From assembly GCA_026225945.1 (NCBI GenBank), contig JAMJFZ010001133.1:12910001-12974000 (forward strand): DNA of 64,000 nucleotides, in the 5' to 3' direction. Under the pieces are notes generated by a model. The model made no database searches. It had not been told where the DNA came from and saw nothing but the letters and a program-made list of their open reading frames with translations. Below, piece after piece: positions 34,421-46,939 of the stretch. Positions within the stretch are counted from its first letter, which is position 1; every line of letters starts with the position of its first letter. Position numbers and translations under genes: made by a program. The stretch is from Cricetomys ansorgei. Lineage: Eukaryota; Chordata; Mammalia; Rodentia; Nesomyidae.

Positions 34421-34859
34421 CTTTTTATGAAATCAGAGCATGTGAACCTCTTTTGTTCTAAGTCTGATATGGACAGAGCAGGTTGGGGCAGAAGAGAGGA
34501 AGTGTGGGTGGATCGGGCTTGAGAATGGCTTGGATAGAATGAAGCCAGGTGGGCAAAGGGAACTAGGATGGTATGCAAGATGTGCCTCCTGTTCCAAGCC
34601 TGGAGTCTGGGAGTAGACCTGGCTGGGTGGAAAGGTTAGATGTGGCATGGGAGGAGTCTGTGGTTAGGGCATAGGTAGGTTGGGTCCTATCAGAAGCCTA
34701 GAGGTTGGAGGCAGGAGTGACCAGACTAGACTAGGGAACTGGATGTGGCATCCAAGCTAGATCTGGCTAGACCCTAAAGAAGATTATGGGAGATCTAATC
34801 TTAATGTTTTATCCCAACAACAGAAAAGTAACTAATAAAGACACACTGGAAATAGAAAA
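34421..34859. other. G-rich unassigned block, possibly L1 5' UTR
   Basis: Several ggctgggtgg and ggcatgggagg-like phrases resemble rodent L1 5' UTR composition, but no clear alignment to the copy A monomers was found. Confidence 0.3.
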
Positions 34860-34985
34860 TTAACCAAACTTTCCAACACCCAGATCTTGGAATTCTGACT
34901 TCCAGAACTATGGGAAAACAAATTTGTAGTGTCCAAGTTACTTGGCATATGATACTTTGATATGGAAGCCCTGGCAAACTAATAT
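34860..34985 (+). mobile_element. MLT1/MST-type MaLR LTR 3' end
   Basis: gacttccagaactatgggaa and gaagccctggcaaactaata are the hallmark 3' end of mammalian-wide MaLR LTRs. Confidence 0.7.
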
Positions 34986-35869
34986 AACTAGGAAGGCCTG
35001 TGTCCCTAAGACACCACCCTCACTGGAGCAGGCCATAGAAAGGCCTGATCAGGCCAACTCTAACACCGTACAGCCATTCCTCCACAAAGGACAACATAGA
35101 ACCTCTCCCTGGGCTCCACGTATGACCAGAATTCAGGGCAAGAAGCAATCATGCATCACACTATGTCTTCTTTGGCTCACACGAAGGCTGTCTTTCAGAA
35201 ATGGAATTCTGGGAAATGGTGTTCCCCACAGAATCAGACACAGCTGAGCCACATCTGGTCCCAGATGCTGTATGAGATTCCCAAGTCAGTTTACTAAGAA
35301 AAGAACTTCCTGTCCTTTCTCCATCACCAAAGAACTAATACGGCCCTGCCCTAAAATCTTCCCCTCCCTAGCACAGCCTCTACTGGCAACAGGCTCATTT
35401 CATCAGCATAATATGAAGGTAAAAGTGAGTCCTACTCACTTTGGGAGTTCCAGTCCCTCAAAAGGCCTAAGTTAGGTCTTGGGGACACATGACATATTAG
35501 CAGTGCTTTTGATTTTTTTTCTGTTATGAAACTTCATTGCTATGAGTTAAATGAATTGATATATTCAAATGGTTACCTTGTAGAATTGCAAATAAAGGTT
35601 GTGTTTTATAAGTGTAAAGCATAAATATAAACCATATTCATACATTTATTCTGTTTTACAAGTTTAATTGGAATTAAATACAAATATTTATCATTAATGC
35701 TCAGATAATGTTAACTTGATATTTTTCTTGCTACTTAATGATTCTTTCTTATTGATCCAGAAACACATCTTTTAGTTTCAATACTGTAATCAAGCAGTCC
35801 TGCAACTGAACAGAAGCTTGGTAGATTTACAACTCTTAAACTCTCAAAATTTTATTTTTAAACAATAAT
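34986..35869. other. No gene seen
   Basis: Two consecutive plus-strand frames (34942-35247 and 35272-35475) have no recognisable domain, and the first begins inside a MaLR LTR. They might be decayed LTR-element interior. Confidence 0.4.
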
Positions 35870-36365
35870 TGGGTTTCGTTGATCATCCGTGCATATTGCC
35901 ATTCTACTCCCAATAGCTAGGCAATAAAATTGACCTACATGTCCATAACGTGGTGAATGAATAATATGAAAATGTGGTGCATTCACACAATGGAATTTTA
36001 TTCAGCTGCAAAGAAAATGAAGTTAGAATATAAATGGCTGAAACTGGAAAAATATTACACTGAGTGAGGTCACCCAGGCATAACAGAGAATCCTGGCTTT
36101 GAGTCAGGATTTCTTAATTTTAATCACGACTCTTAATTTTGTATATTCAACTTAAAAGTTTCTGTAGGTGCCAAAAACCTAAGAAGAGACCATGGGCAGC
36201 AGGATGCCTTAGGGGAGGGGCATCATAGTAGATATTAGGGAATCTGGAAGTAGAAGGGGAGGGTACAGGGGATGGAAATGTTCAAGAAGGGAGAGGAGAA
36301 GACAGGGGAGAAAAAGGCAGGAAAGGAATAACCAAAATGAAGGGGTTATGAAAAAGTCACATGGA
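35870..36365 (+). mobile_element. L1 3' end (ORF2 terminus and purine-rich 3' UTR)
   Basis: Plus-strand L1 wording: caatggaattttattcagct and actgagtgaggtcaccca at the ORF2 end, then a G-rich purine 3' UTR (about 36240-36350). Opposite orientation to copies A, B and C. Confidence 0.8.
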
Positions 36366-36794
36366 AACCTACAATCTTGTAATCAAACTGAAAAGGCAGT
36401 GGAAAGGAGGAACACTGCATGGCCTGCAAAGCCTCCTCCTGAGAGAGAGGGGAGGGAGCCAAGGATGGCTTCTAAATGACAAAGAAGCACAGGAAGCTGG
36501 GAAATGGTTCAGAAAGCACTCTCTGCTCCAAACACAGGTGCCTCTGGACAGTCTTCTGTATAACCCAACATGCTCTCCCCAGCCAGAGGCAGGATTTCAA
36601 AGTAGCAAAATTGCTGGCAGCACATGTTAGATAGAGACAGGGTTCCATAAAAGTGGATGTCTTCTACTTCTCATCTTGCCCCAGGCTGGAAAACAACTAC
36701 GAACACGTTTGATAATTTGTCATCCTACACTTTGAACAAAGACATTTGAAACACAAAGGTTTACACACAGTAACCTCAGACCTGAGTCCACCTC

Positions 36795-36798
<4 letters not shown>
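36366..36798. other. No gene or clear repeat seen
   Basis: The 89-codon frame at 36361-36630 has no recognisable content. Confidence 0.5.

Positions 36799-36837
<39 letters not shown>
36799..36837. repeat. (CA)n microsatellite
   Basis: About 19 AC units. Confidence 0.97.
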
Positions 36838-36838
<1 letters not shown>

Positions 36839-38589
36839 ACAGAACATGGGTATGAATGACGCCAACCAAGAACTCTTACATCAATTTATCAATAAATGTG
36901 TAGGTGGCAGTCTTAGGAAAACAATATTCTGACCAAAATCATGAGTTAGGGTTACTTGGAATTTAGAAACAGCAAGGACACGGTCCCCTTTTCCCACAGC
37001 ATTTCTTTGTGCTTGCAAAATCTCTAAAACATTATCTCAGCACAAATATGAAAATATGTCATGGAGAAAATACTTGGTACTACTAAGAACAACTTCTAGA
37101 GCACAGATTAAATTCCTCCTGTTCATTCGAGTTTAAAATGGACAACTCCACGGACTTTCCTTTTCCTGTAGGAAAATCTCTCAGGGTCATGTAGGTTTTC
37201 CCAACTCATGCCCTGAGCAAAAATGCCCAAGATTTCTATCCTTTCAATTAATCTTCTAAAGAGAACCCATTAAAACCTCTTAGAAGAGAAAGGTCCAGTC
37301 TGTGTCTTAAGTTTTCTATACCTTTATGAATACATATGATGAATTCTAACAACAGATAAATGATGTCATGTTTTCTGGAAGAAAACTTTAAACTGAAGTT
37401 CTATCTATCTTTTAGGGGCCTCAGGGTCTCTGGTGGTTTTTCCCCTAATAATGAATTTTTTATCCCAGTTCTGTTCCTTGCCAAAATGTTTTGCAGCCAA
37501 CCACTAAATCAGAAAACAGTGTATTTCCCTAGAGGTATGATCACATTAAATACTCAGTAAGTACTGCGTTTATTTTGTTCCAAAATTTTCTAAGGAACTC
37601 ATAAGATAATCTCTGAATCTAGAGATGTTAGTCATAGGGCCTAAAGGAATTCACCTTCACTGAACCAGCACAGGAAAACAAAACAAAACAAAACAACAGT
37701 AGCTGTAAACCGGCTGCTGAAATGTGACCGAGAAGGCTTCCTGAGGTTTAAAAACAGGCAAAGAATCGTGCATGATACATTAAAAAGTTTCACGAACTTT
37801 TTTAAATGTATGCATACATTTTAGGTTTAGATGGTTCTTAACTCTCAACAACTGATATAAATGAGTATCTTCCTTGGAGCAGGTAAGGTTTTGTTTAGTT
37901 TTCTGTCGGGGTGTTGGGGATAAAAATTCAGGAGCCTGCCCTGGCACATGCAGACAGACAAGGTCTCTACCACTGAGAGACTGCACTCCGGTGCTCACAG
38001 CTTTAAACATTCCAACAGCACAACTTTCCAACATTAAATAGCCATGGTGACTCTTCACCCTAATTCAATGTTCTGATACACCACTGACAAACCTCTATGC
38101 TGTTAGGAAGAGTGTCCACCCAGTACACGATCAAATAACAGTAGGCCTCTCGCTGGGAACTTTTCTCCCATAACATTTAAAGGGAAATAACCCATGATTT
38201 GAGACAGTGAGGAGAGAAGAGCAGGGGCACTGAATATTGTATGTTCCCCATCACCACTCTGATAGCATACTATCTCCTGGGCTACTGGGTCCAGAAAAAA
38301 ACATAGGAAAATTCTAGAAGCAACTGCTATACTTTGACTCCAGAGAAATATGTGCTCCACCCGGAAGCAAGAGGGAAAATCCTTGTAACTTTACAAGGCA
38401 CACAGGATTCACAAACATTACAACCGTCACATTGCCGATTTCTAACAATGGTTTTTCACAAACTTTTCTAAAAAGCATTAGAAAGAAGGTACTAATCACA
38501 TTGTAGATTCATCCCAAGGAAGACTTAAATGTAATAAATATAAACCTAGTCATGGGCAGTTTGTATGTGTGTACAAGTTTAAATATAAA
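36838..38589. other. Longest repeat-poor stretch on this side; no gene seen
   Basis: About 1.75 kb with no recognised SINE, L1 or LTR. Short frames only. If anything in the window besides the retrogene is conserved noncoding sequence, this and 60391-62354 are the places to compare. Confidence 0.45.
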
Positions 38590-38726
38590 AGGTGCCCAGC
38601 ACTCAAGAGGCCGAGGCGGCATGGTGAGTTGAAGGACAATCTGGACAGCATGGTGAGAGGCCTTATTTTAAGAAAAGAAGAAGGTTTGTTTGTTTGTTTG
38701 TTTGTTTATTTGTTTATTTGTTTGTA
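38590..38726 (+). mobile_element. Partial B1 SINE with (TTTG)n tract
   Basis: cccagcactcaagaggccga marks a truncated B1. At 38684-38726 there is a TTTG/TTTA tetranucleotide run. Confidence 0.65.
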
Positions 38727-38854
38727 TGGGTGCACAAGAGGACCCTACAAAGAGGGTAAGCGGAGGCTGAATTGCATCATCCGGGAGACCCAAACCTTGG
38801 TGTGAGGCCACATCTCCTCATGTCCATATGGGACACCTTTAGTCCCCTTTCAGC

Positions 38855-39008
38855 TAAACTGGACAGCCAGCAACCCCCAGAGCTGTCTGCCTCTGCACCC
38901 CTAGCACTAGGAATGCAGGTGCATACCACCACACCCAGTTCTTATGTGGATGTGGGGAATCTGAGCTTAGGTCCTCCTGCCTGCGTCTCTGAGCAATCTC
39001 TCCAGCCT
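38855..39008 (-). mobile_element. B3/B2-type SINE
   Basis: gtgcataccaccacacccag and a reverse head gagcaatctctccagcc. Confidence 0.7.
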
Positions 39009-39451
39009 GCCCTCTGTGTTCTTTAAAGCCGGTAGGAGTGTATTTTTCCCCCCAAGGCAACTTTAGCATCCAGAGAAAATAATGCTCTTACATCAGGCCT
39101 TTCTCCTAGATTACCTCCTTCTTGACATATGGTGTAATAAACCATGGGACGGGTGTGACTTTAGTATTTTCACAGACTAGCTCACTTTTAGAGGCACCAA
39201 GAGTAATGCTGTGAAGTATGCCCTGTCCTCTCAGCTCCTTAATAGTCAACTTCTGGGCAATAGCACCCAGAAAAGTAAGGTAGCCAGCAAAACAACTGTG
39301 CAAAGTCAGGATCTTTCAGAAGGAAGGATACTGGTGCAGAAATGAAGGTCATTAACTCCGTACTTAGGCTATATGAATCCTTTACCTAGACATTTGGTTC
39401 CAAAGCTTATCATATTTGTGAGCATTAAAAAGTGTTTGAATAAGAGCAAAT
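39009..39451. other. No gene or clear repeat seen
   Basis: Unassigned sequence. Confidence 0.5.
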
Positions 39452-39570
39452 ATGGTAGTTCACGCCTTCAATCCCAGCAGTCAGGAGGCAGAGGCAGACA
39501 GATCTCAACCTGCCAAGTTGCAGGCCAGCCAGGGTGACACAGGAAGACCTGTTTCAAACCCCACCCCATA
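39452..39570 (+). mobile_element. B1 SINE
   Basis: cacgccttcaatcccagcag and caggaggcagaggcagacag. Confidence 0.85.
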
Positions 39571-40029
39571 ATTGTTTGAGCAATGTCTTCACTCATCTGT
39601 ATTCACTCAGAAAATACACATGAGGACATCTTGATTTGTAAATGTTGTTAACTTGCAGCTTCCTTAACAAGCTTCCCTCCTTGTGCAGGTTCTGGATGAC
39701 TCTGATGGTTCACTGTATGCTATGCTGGCTCTTCCCTCTGTTGAGCTTCACAGACACTGCAAACTGCTGCTCTCCAGTGCGAGGGCTTATTTTCTGGGTC
39801 GGACCTTCTGTCCTCATCACCGTCTTCTCTCAGTGCCCATACACATTCAGTAGATCATTGTTCAAAGATGGTACAAACCAGAGGATTGAGAAGTGAATGG
39901 GTAAATGGCAGAATGTCAAGAGGCATGGCAGAAGGAGGTGCCTTTACATTTTCCTAAATATAAGGGAAGAAATAATTGTTTAGAGAGACAAAACCAGACT
40001 ATGTTTTAATTTTTGTTTTGTTTTTGACC
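39571..40029. other. No gene or clear repeat seen
   Basis: The hydrophobic 84-codon frame at 39642-39896 matches nothing I recognise. Confidence 0.45.
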
Positions 40030-40225
40030 CGAGGCTGGAGCAATGGCTCGGCCGTTAAGAGTGCTGTTGCTTTCTAGAGACTGGTATTCAGTTCCCAGCA
40101 ACCGTGTTCGGTGGCTCAAAACCTGCTTCTAACTCCAGCTCCAGGGGACCCGACACCTCTTCTAATGTCCTTGGGCGCTGAATTCCTGTACATATACACA
40201 TAAATAAAATAAAGCGTAGATATTA
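40030..40225 (+). mobile_element. B2 SINE
   Basis: Head ggctggagcaatggctcggc, body ggtggctcaaaacctgcttc, tail cataaataaaataaa. Confidence 0.88.
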
Positions 40226-40669
40226 ATTTTTTAAATTTAAGAGCATGCATCTATTAATCTTGCTTATTCCAAAGCCGTGTAGCAATGGTGTAACTCCCAG
40301 GGTGTGAGTGAGGAAGTCAAAGAGCACTGGTGCTTTTCCAGTCAGGTGATATCCTGAACTGAACCAAAGGCTGACCTTCTTGGAGCAAAAAGGGCATTCT
40401 GGTAGTAAATGGCTCCCTGGCTTGAACGGCAGTCTCCATTCTTCCGTGTCTAGGTTAGTGGTCCATCCTGCAGACTTGCACTTGCCAACCTATGTAGGCA
40501 CACATGCCAGCTTCATAGAAGAGACCTGCATGTGTGCGTCCAGACAGATGCAGGCTTACATTTACATATGGGCACAAACATGCACATCTGACTGGTTCTC
40601 TTTGCTTGCGAACCTTCTTGTCCTCACAACAGCCAGACATGATCATTCAGCCAGGTTAGGGCTGTTTTG
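40226..40669. other. No gene or clear repeat seen
   Basis: Unassigned; the 163-codon frame from 40380 runs through it into a reverse B1. Confidence 0.45.
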
Positions 40670-40840
40670 GGGGGTTTTATTTCTTGATTTTTGCATATAC
40701 AGGGTCTCGCTGTATACCTACCTGGGTGGCCCGGGACTCACTATGTTGACTCGCCTGGCTTCAAATTCATGGAAATCTTCCTACCTTTGCCCCCTGGATC
40801 CTGGTATTAAAAACACGTGCCACAATGTCTGGCTCAGGGT
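40670..40840 (-). mobile_element. B1 SINE
   Basis: Reverse B1: cagggtctcgctgtatacct and ctggtattaaaaacacgtgcc. Confidence 0.7.
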
Positions 40841-41104
40841 CACAGCTTGTGCCGAATCGGCCCTTTGTTAATCTGACCTTAACACCATCCTCCTCAAATG
40901 TCTCTTGGGCCTCACACAAGAGAAAGAAGGAGCCACAGATCTGGAATCCATTTTCTTCCTGGTTCCCATTCATCTGCTAGTAAAAGGCATCTATATGAGA
41001 CCTAGGTGGAAAATGAAGGGCTGTTGCTTTCTGGAGACAGGAGCACGCCACTGGACACTGGCTGACAGGAGGGTCAAAGTAACCTTCGCTTGGACAGAGC
41101 CATG

Positions 41105-41450
41105 TCTCAGTTTCTTCTTGCTGTGATTAAATACCCAGACAAAAGCAGCACTCTGAAGGGAGACTGTTTCTGGTTAATTATGCCGGGTTATAGGCCATCA
41201 CTGATTGGAAGTTATTGCCTCAGAAACTTGAGGTACCTGGTCACATTGTATCCCCAGTCAGGAGGCTTGTATTCAGCTCACTTTCTCTTTTTCATACAGG
41301 CCAAGATCCAAACCCAGGTGCAGCCACTTTTAGGGTGGGTCTTCCAGCCTCAACTAATGCAATCAACACCACCCTTCACAGGCATGCTCAAGGGCTACAA
41401 ATCCCGACAGATGTAGCTGGAGCCTTGTCAGGTTGATGATGAACACCAGC
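41105..41450 (-). mobile_element. MaLR-class solo LTR
   Basis: Reverse LTR wording: cttgctgtgattaaataccc, ggtgggtcttccagcctcaa, tcaggttgatgatgaacacc. It lacks any internal region. Confidence 0.7.
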
Positions 41451-41729
41451 ACATACTGTTTTCCTGCTAATCCAACCCTGAGCGAATCCCTGGTGGTTTC
41501 CCTGGAAAGGAAGGGAAAGGGATCCTTCATTCTTTCCCAGTTCCTGGCCTCAGTGGGGCTAATACACTTTCAGACATGGTCTATTAATGTTGAACTCCAT
41601 AAATGAACAGAATCTTATTCATGCAAAGTTCCAAGCTTCCCATGAAAGTGAGCCAAGTCCTTATCCCCCAGTCTTCAAGTCTTTAGGGCCTGGAGTAATT
41701 GAGGAAACACAGCCTAGCTCCCTCTAGAC

Positions 41730-41775
41730 CCGTGGTTCTCAACCTTCCTGACGCTGTGACCCTTTAATACATGTA
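41730..41775 (+). mobile_element. URR1-like DNA transposon fragment (hAT-Charlie type)
   Basis: gtggttctcaaccttcctga followed by gctgtgaccctttaatac is the end wording of URR1-type elements. Only this terminal stretch is clear. Confidence 0.6.
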
Positions 41776-42928
41776 GCAGAGTCTCAGGCTACCACAAGCA
41801 CTTACTCCTCAAAGATGACAGACAGGAGCTGCATCCAGTCGTAATCTCTCTGCAGCTGACGTCCTTGTCTCTGGTCATAATCTTCTCATATGGCTGGAGA
41901 GAGACACTATGAACCATATTTGGAACACACCGCTGGGAACTCCAGAAAGGCAAATAAAGCCCATCAAGATGTGGAAAACTGATTTATTGTAAATTTGTCT
42001 TTTAATTACATTACAGCTACAGTTCACTAATTAAAAACGTGTCTTTCATCCTTTGCAAGCTGTAGCTTCCTGTTGTGACATTTTCCCTGCTATATCCTTA
42101 GTACCTGGCATGGTGTTCACCAAACAGACTCTGCACTGAGCATAAGAAAGGAATGGAAAACAGATGGCGTGTAATGGGATGGTTAAAATTAAAATCACTC
42201 TATTTCAGTGATATTTCATCTAAAACTATAGGAAAAGTAATCTACTGCTGGCTGGAGGCAAGGGTTGGGGGGAGGGGAGAGGGGAGGAAGAGGGAGATGG
42301 AAGAGGAAGAAAAGAGAGGGAAGGGAGAGGAGGAAGAGGCCAACTCCAAAGAAGGCTAGAGAGGTAGTCTGTCTGGCAGAAAATTAACTCAATGGTAAAT
42401 TGCTGAAAGAAACTGGTTTTATACCAGAAGAAATATGGGTGTTGGAGATGATGTGGATACTAAAACTAAGAGAGGTGTTCTGTATTACAACTGCCATCTT
42501 GAGTCGATAAGTTTCTAAGTATGCTTGGCTAACACTGAAGGAGCCACAGCATCTCCATTTTAAATTTTTGGGAGCATCTGGGCTGCCTCTGTTCCCAACT
42601 AAGCTACTGGGACTCTTTGGCAAACAAGAGCCCCAGACCCTTGGCTATTGTTACTCAGGCTTTTAGCTACTGAACAGGCTGAATCATACAGTTGGAGACA
42701 GACCAAACACATACAAACTGTTTCCCCTGTGTTTCCACAAGTAGCCCCTTGTCACTTGGAAAGGAAAGAAGTGAGCACATTCTGTCACCTCCTTTGAATA
42801 TAATCAGAGCTCACCCACTGAGTGAAACAATTTGACTTGAAAGAACTATGGATTCCTTTCCTTTCTCTACAACTTCCTCATTTGACTTTATAAACACCCT
42901 CCCAGAAGTCAACACAGTAAGTTCCCCT

Positions 42929-42931
<3 letters not shown>
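41776..42931. other. No gene seen; G/A-rich patch
   Basis: 42264-42350 is a G/A-rich strand with few pyrimidines. The remainder is unassigned. Confidence 0.5.

Positions 42932-42972
<41 letters not shown>
42932..42972. repeat. (GT)n microsatellite
   Basis: About 20 GT units. Confidence 0.97.
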
Positions 42973-42974
<2 letters not shown>

Positions 42975-43284
42975 GAATGGGAGCAGATATAGGTGCCTTT
43001 TCACTAATTCAAAAGCAGAAGAAGCCGGATACCTCTTGGAAAAATCAAGCCAGGTCAAAGAAGGTCATGTGAAGTGGAAATGCAAGAGACTCTGTGAAGG
43101 GGACACTGCTCTATAGCTTGACACATAGATGGACATTTCTAAGCAACACACACTGCTTATTGTGTGGAAGAATTCCAGAATATTGACAGCAAGAAATTTC
43201 CACAAATAAGAAAAGCCCTTTGTATGAGGAACTAATGCACTTAGAATGGAAAGGAATCAATTTTATGATTTTTAAATTATAGGA

Positions 43285-43355
43285 AAGGGGCCTGGGGTAT
43301 GGCTTAATGGCAGAACACTTGCTTAGCATGTATGGGGCCCAGGGATCCAACCAAA
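43285..43355 (+). mobile_element. ID-like SINE
   Basis: ggcctggggtatggcttaat and acttgcttagcatgtatgg. A second ID-like tail may lie at about 43425-43495. Confidence 0.65.
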
Positions 43356-43517
43356 TATGAGAAACTTCATAATCTATTGCAGAGAAGGAAATAATGCATC
43401 CAATCTGACACAAGTATGAAAATGAACTGGGGATCAACTCTCCACAAAGAGCTTACTAGCATATGTGACACCCTAGGTTTGATCTTTGGTACTTCCATTT
43501 TTCTTTTAATGTTACCC

Positions 43518-43640
43518 AGGCATAGTGGTATACCTCTATAATCCCAGCACCTGGGAGGTGGAGGCAGGGGGGTCAGGAGCTGAAGGTCACCCTGGGCTCT
43601 GATTCTCTGATGAGGGCTGAGAGATGCAGTAATCTGTGAG
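43518..43640 (+). mobile_element. B1 SINE
   Basis: aggcatagtggtatacctct and ataatcccagcacctgggag. Truncated second half. Confidence 0.75.
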
Positions 43641-43679
43641 CATAAAGACAGGAACCTAGAGGCAGTTCATTACTTTTTA

Positions 43680-43752
43680 GCAGAATAATAATATAATAAT
43701 AATACGATATATACATAATAATATATTATAATACTATAATAATAATAGTACT
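43680..43752. repeat. (TAA)n/AT-rich low-complexity tract
   Basis: Imperfect ATAATA repeats. Confidence 0.9.
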
Positions 43753-44204
43753 AGGTTCTCCTATAGTGCCCATGACCTAGCCAGCCACATTTCAGGAGTG
43801 GCTTAAATCTAGATTATGTAGAATCCCTGATTTATAAGTATTAGAAACTAAATCAGTTTTTAAGTAATTGTAAAGGCCAATTTTATGGCCTAAGCTACTT
43901 GAATGTGCCAATTAGAATGGAATCTCAGCACTTGTCCTCTTTCCTTCATTACACCCCATACCAGCTGCTAGTTGTTGACCTCCATTACAGAACTCTTTGT
44001 GAAGCTCCAGGTATTGCTATTCAAATGCCTACTCAGCATCTTCAGTCATACGGCTTGAATGAGCTTCAGACTCAACAGGTCTAGAACAGAATTCATAGTC
44101 TCCTCACCTGGCTCTCTCGGAAGGCCAGGCTCCTTCTATTTTCCGTAACGAATGGCATCACGATGATCCCTAATAGCTGCATATTAAATAGAGTGGAGTG
44201 TCTG
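43753..44204. other. No gene or clear repeat seen
   Basis: Unassigned; the 61-codon frame at 43899-44084 matches no family I recognise. Confidence 0.45.
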
Positions 44205-44580
44205 TGTGTGGCAGTTAATCTGCCCTGAGAACACCTAGGAGACTGCTAAACTGTGCCTCCAGGGAGTCTGTGATGGTGTTTCCAGAGTGTTCACAAGGGC
44301 TCTGCCTTAAAGAATGATAGATTCAGGATGTGAACAGAGTGTGGGAAGCTGGGGCCTGGATGGAAGACGCGGACTGAAGAGGAGGCCACACCTAACTCTA
44401 GACTCTTCCAGTAAGGGCCACACTTTACTTCCTGTCTGCCATGGCTTGGGCTGCTGTACCACACCCTCCCACCTTAATGGACTGAAACGATGAAAGGAGC
44501 AAACCTTTCCTCTTTTAAGTTGTTTTTGTCAGACATTTTGTCACAGTGACTTGGAAAGTAACTGCTCCACTGTGGACTCA
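44205..44580 (+). mobile_element. MaLR-like LTR
   Basis: atggactgaaacgatgaaag, a ctcttttaagttg stretch and tttgtcacagtgacttgg make the recognisable 3' end. The 5' part is diverged. Confidence 0.6.
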
Positions 44581-45743
44581 GAACCTGCGCATCATGTTTG
44601 TGACATACAGGTATAAAGCACATACTTTATATGTGACCTACACATTCACAGGTGTAATGTCACACCACTAGCACTGATAGAGTATGGTAAAGAATCATTA
44701 GAGGATACCATGAAGACCTGAATGGGAATCAGGAGTAAATGTGTATCTCTCCTCCACAGTGTGGGTCCCAGGAATCCAGCTGAGGTCATTGAGATTGGTT
44801 GCAGCTGTCTCCACACGATGAGCCACCTTACTGCTCTTATTAGCTCCTTTTATACATGAGAAAACTGAGGCTCAGAGCCTTTGGGCCAAGGTCTCCCATG
44901 TCTGCATAAAGCCTCTGCAGCTCTTGGGCTTCTTCTCATATTTCCTTTACTGAGTTTCCTCTCACTGAATCAATGCTAAAACACTGTGTGCTTCCATAAT
45001 AATTCTGGATATTAAAGCTTGAAATTAGTTAGCTATTCCCAACATTTTAATATTGTTTATTTTTTTTAGATCAGTAAGAACGAAGCTGTATTTCTACTCG
45101 CCAGGTCTGAAGAATTCCATCCAAGAATTTTGATGGGATCCTTGAGACTTACAGAATTCCTCTATTATTTCATTTAATTCCACTTGAGAGGCTGCTTTTC
45201 TGCTCGGTTGTACAAAAATGTCCTGGGATATATACCTGGCAATACATATTTCAGAACTTCCAGACTTCTAGGATGGAAGCCAGAGACCCCTGAGTACAAT
45301 AACGCATGGCAAGGAGAACATGACAAAAGCAGATGCAAGATGCTTCCCAGAGATTTTTGAAATAAAAAATTACCAGATAGACTCAATTCTAGCAGACAAA
45401 GACCATCCCTTTAAGGTGTCAGAAGCTGAGATTCTGTACAAAGACAAAACCTTAGAAAGTCACACAAATGCCTCATGAGAGTCACGTTCTGCTCTCTGAA
45501 AGGTCAGGGCATTAGGTTGTACCCTGCAGAATGAGAAAGAGATACACACGAAAGTGTCTTCCTCCATCTTTGTGTCCTCTGACATCGTCATACAATCCAA
45601 ATTAGTTGTGCAGGAACTAATTGAACCAAGATTTCTGGACTCTAGCCAGACATATGATACAGTCTGGCTAGAGTACCTTACTCTCTCTAAACTCTAAGCC
45701 TTCTAACAGTCTAATTTGTTTTAAGGTAAGAATTCTATTCTAG
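44581..45743. other. No gene seen; perfect hairpin at 45639-45674
   Basis: A 13-bp perfect inverted repeat (actctagccagac / gtctggctagagt) separated by 10 nt. Otherwise unassigned. Confidence 0.5.
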
Positions 45744-45890
45744 TGCCAGGCGGTGGTGGCACGTGCCTTTATTCCCTGCCTCTGGGGACAGAGGCAGGAG
45801 GCTCTCTGTGAGTTTGAGGCCAGAGTGGTCTACAGAGTGAGTTCCAGAATAGCCAGAGTTACAACAGAGAAACCCTGTCTCAAAAAGCAA
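45744..45890 (+). mobile_element. B1 SINE
   Basis: ccaggcggtggtggcacgtg, gagttacaacagagaaaccc and an A/C-rich tail (CAA repeats). Little diverged. Confidence 0.92.
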
Positions 45891-45933
45891 ACAAAAACAA
45901 CAACAACAAGAACAACAACAAAAGAATTCTCAT

Positions 45934-46080
45934 CTCCTTGCTAGATGTGGCACACGTCTTTAATCCCAGCATTCCGAAGGCAGAGCAAGCTAATAGATCT
46001 CTGTGAGTTTGAGGCCAGCCTGAGTTTGAGATCTGCATAGTGAATTTCAGAACAGCCAGGACTACGTAGTAAGACATTCT
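45934..46080 (+). mobile_element. B1 SINE
   Basis: tttaatcccagcattccgaa and ctgtgagtttgaggccagcc. The purine tract that follows probably grew from its tail. Confidence 0.85.
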
Positions 46081-46340
<260 letters not shown>

Positions 46341-46609
46341 CAAAAGCACAGAAATAATTCTTGTCCCTGAATTTAGAAGGGTAGCTTCATGTTTAGGTCT
46401 ATGGAACTCTTGGGGGCCTCTGAAGGACAGAACGGGACAAGACTATGTTGAGAAAATTGTAAAATTTCATTTCCCCTATTTTAATTTCATGCTGTTTCTG
46501 TACGAACTTCCATTTAAAACAGTTATGCACATTTTAAAAAAGGGAAGCTTGAAAACTCTGCAGCCAATGACAAACAGGTGATCCCAGCTACAGTTTATGT
46601 TAGATGCTA
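46341..46609. other. No gene or clear repeat seen
   Basis: Unassigned spacer. Confidence 0.5.
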
Positions 46610-46835
46610 GTGTCTCCTCTCTGAATACATTTTCTCTTTCATAACAAAGTACCTGAGACTGGGTAATTAAAAAGTAGAACCTTATCAGGCTCGAGGTTCT
46701 GGAGCTGGATAGGCCAAAGCACAGAGCCAGCAGCTGCCTCTTCATTCTGCATCCTAATGCGATGGAAAGTGTCACACAGTCAGGCAGAACAAGCCGCCAG
46801 CTCAGTTCCATCCCCTGTTACTTATTTTATAATAA
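46610..46835 (-). mobile_element. MLT1/MST-type MaLR LTR fragment
   Basis: Reverse LTR end: cataacaaagtacctgagac and tgggtaattaaaaagtagaa. Old. Confidence 0.65.
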
Positions 46836-46939
46836 AATAAAATAATCACATCAGATTGGACAAAGCAAACAAACAGAAAGAAAAGAGCCCAAGAGAAGTA
46901 TAGAGGGTTAGCACTTTGTGAAAACTAAGGTCTACATCC

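Noticed and set aside
34942..35475. Two consecutive plus-strand frames that might be a two-part gene
   Set aside because: The first begins in a MaLR LTR and neither matches a recognised protein family. Left as unassigned.
40380..40871. 163-codon plus-strand open frame
   Set aside because: Runs into a reverse-strand B1 at 40670-40840; no recognisable domain and no clear gene context.
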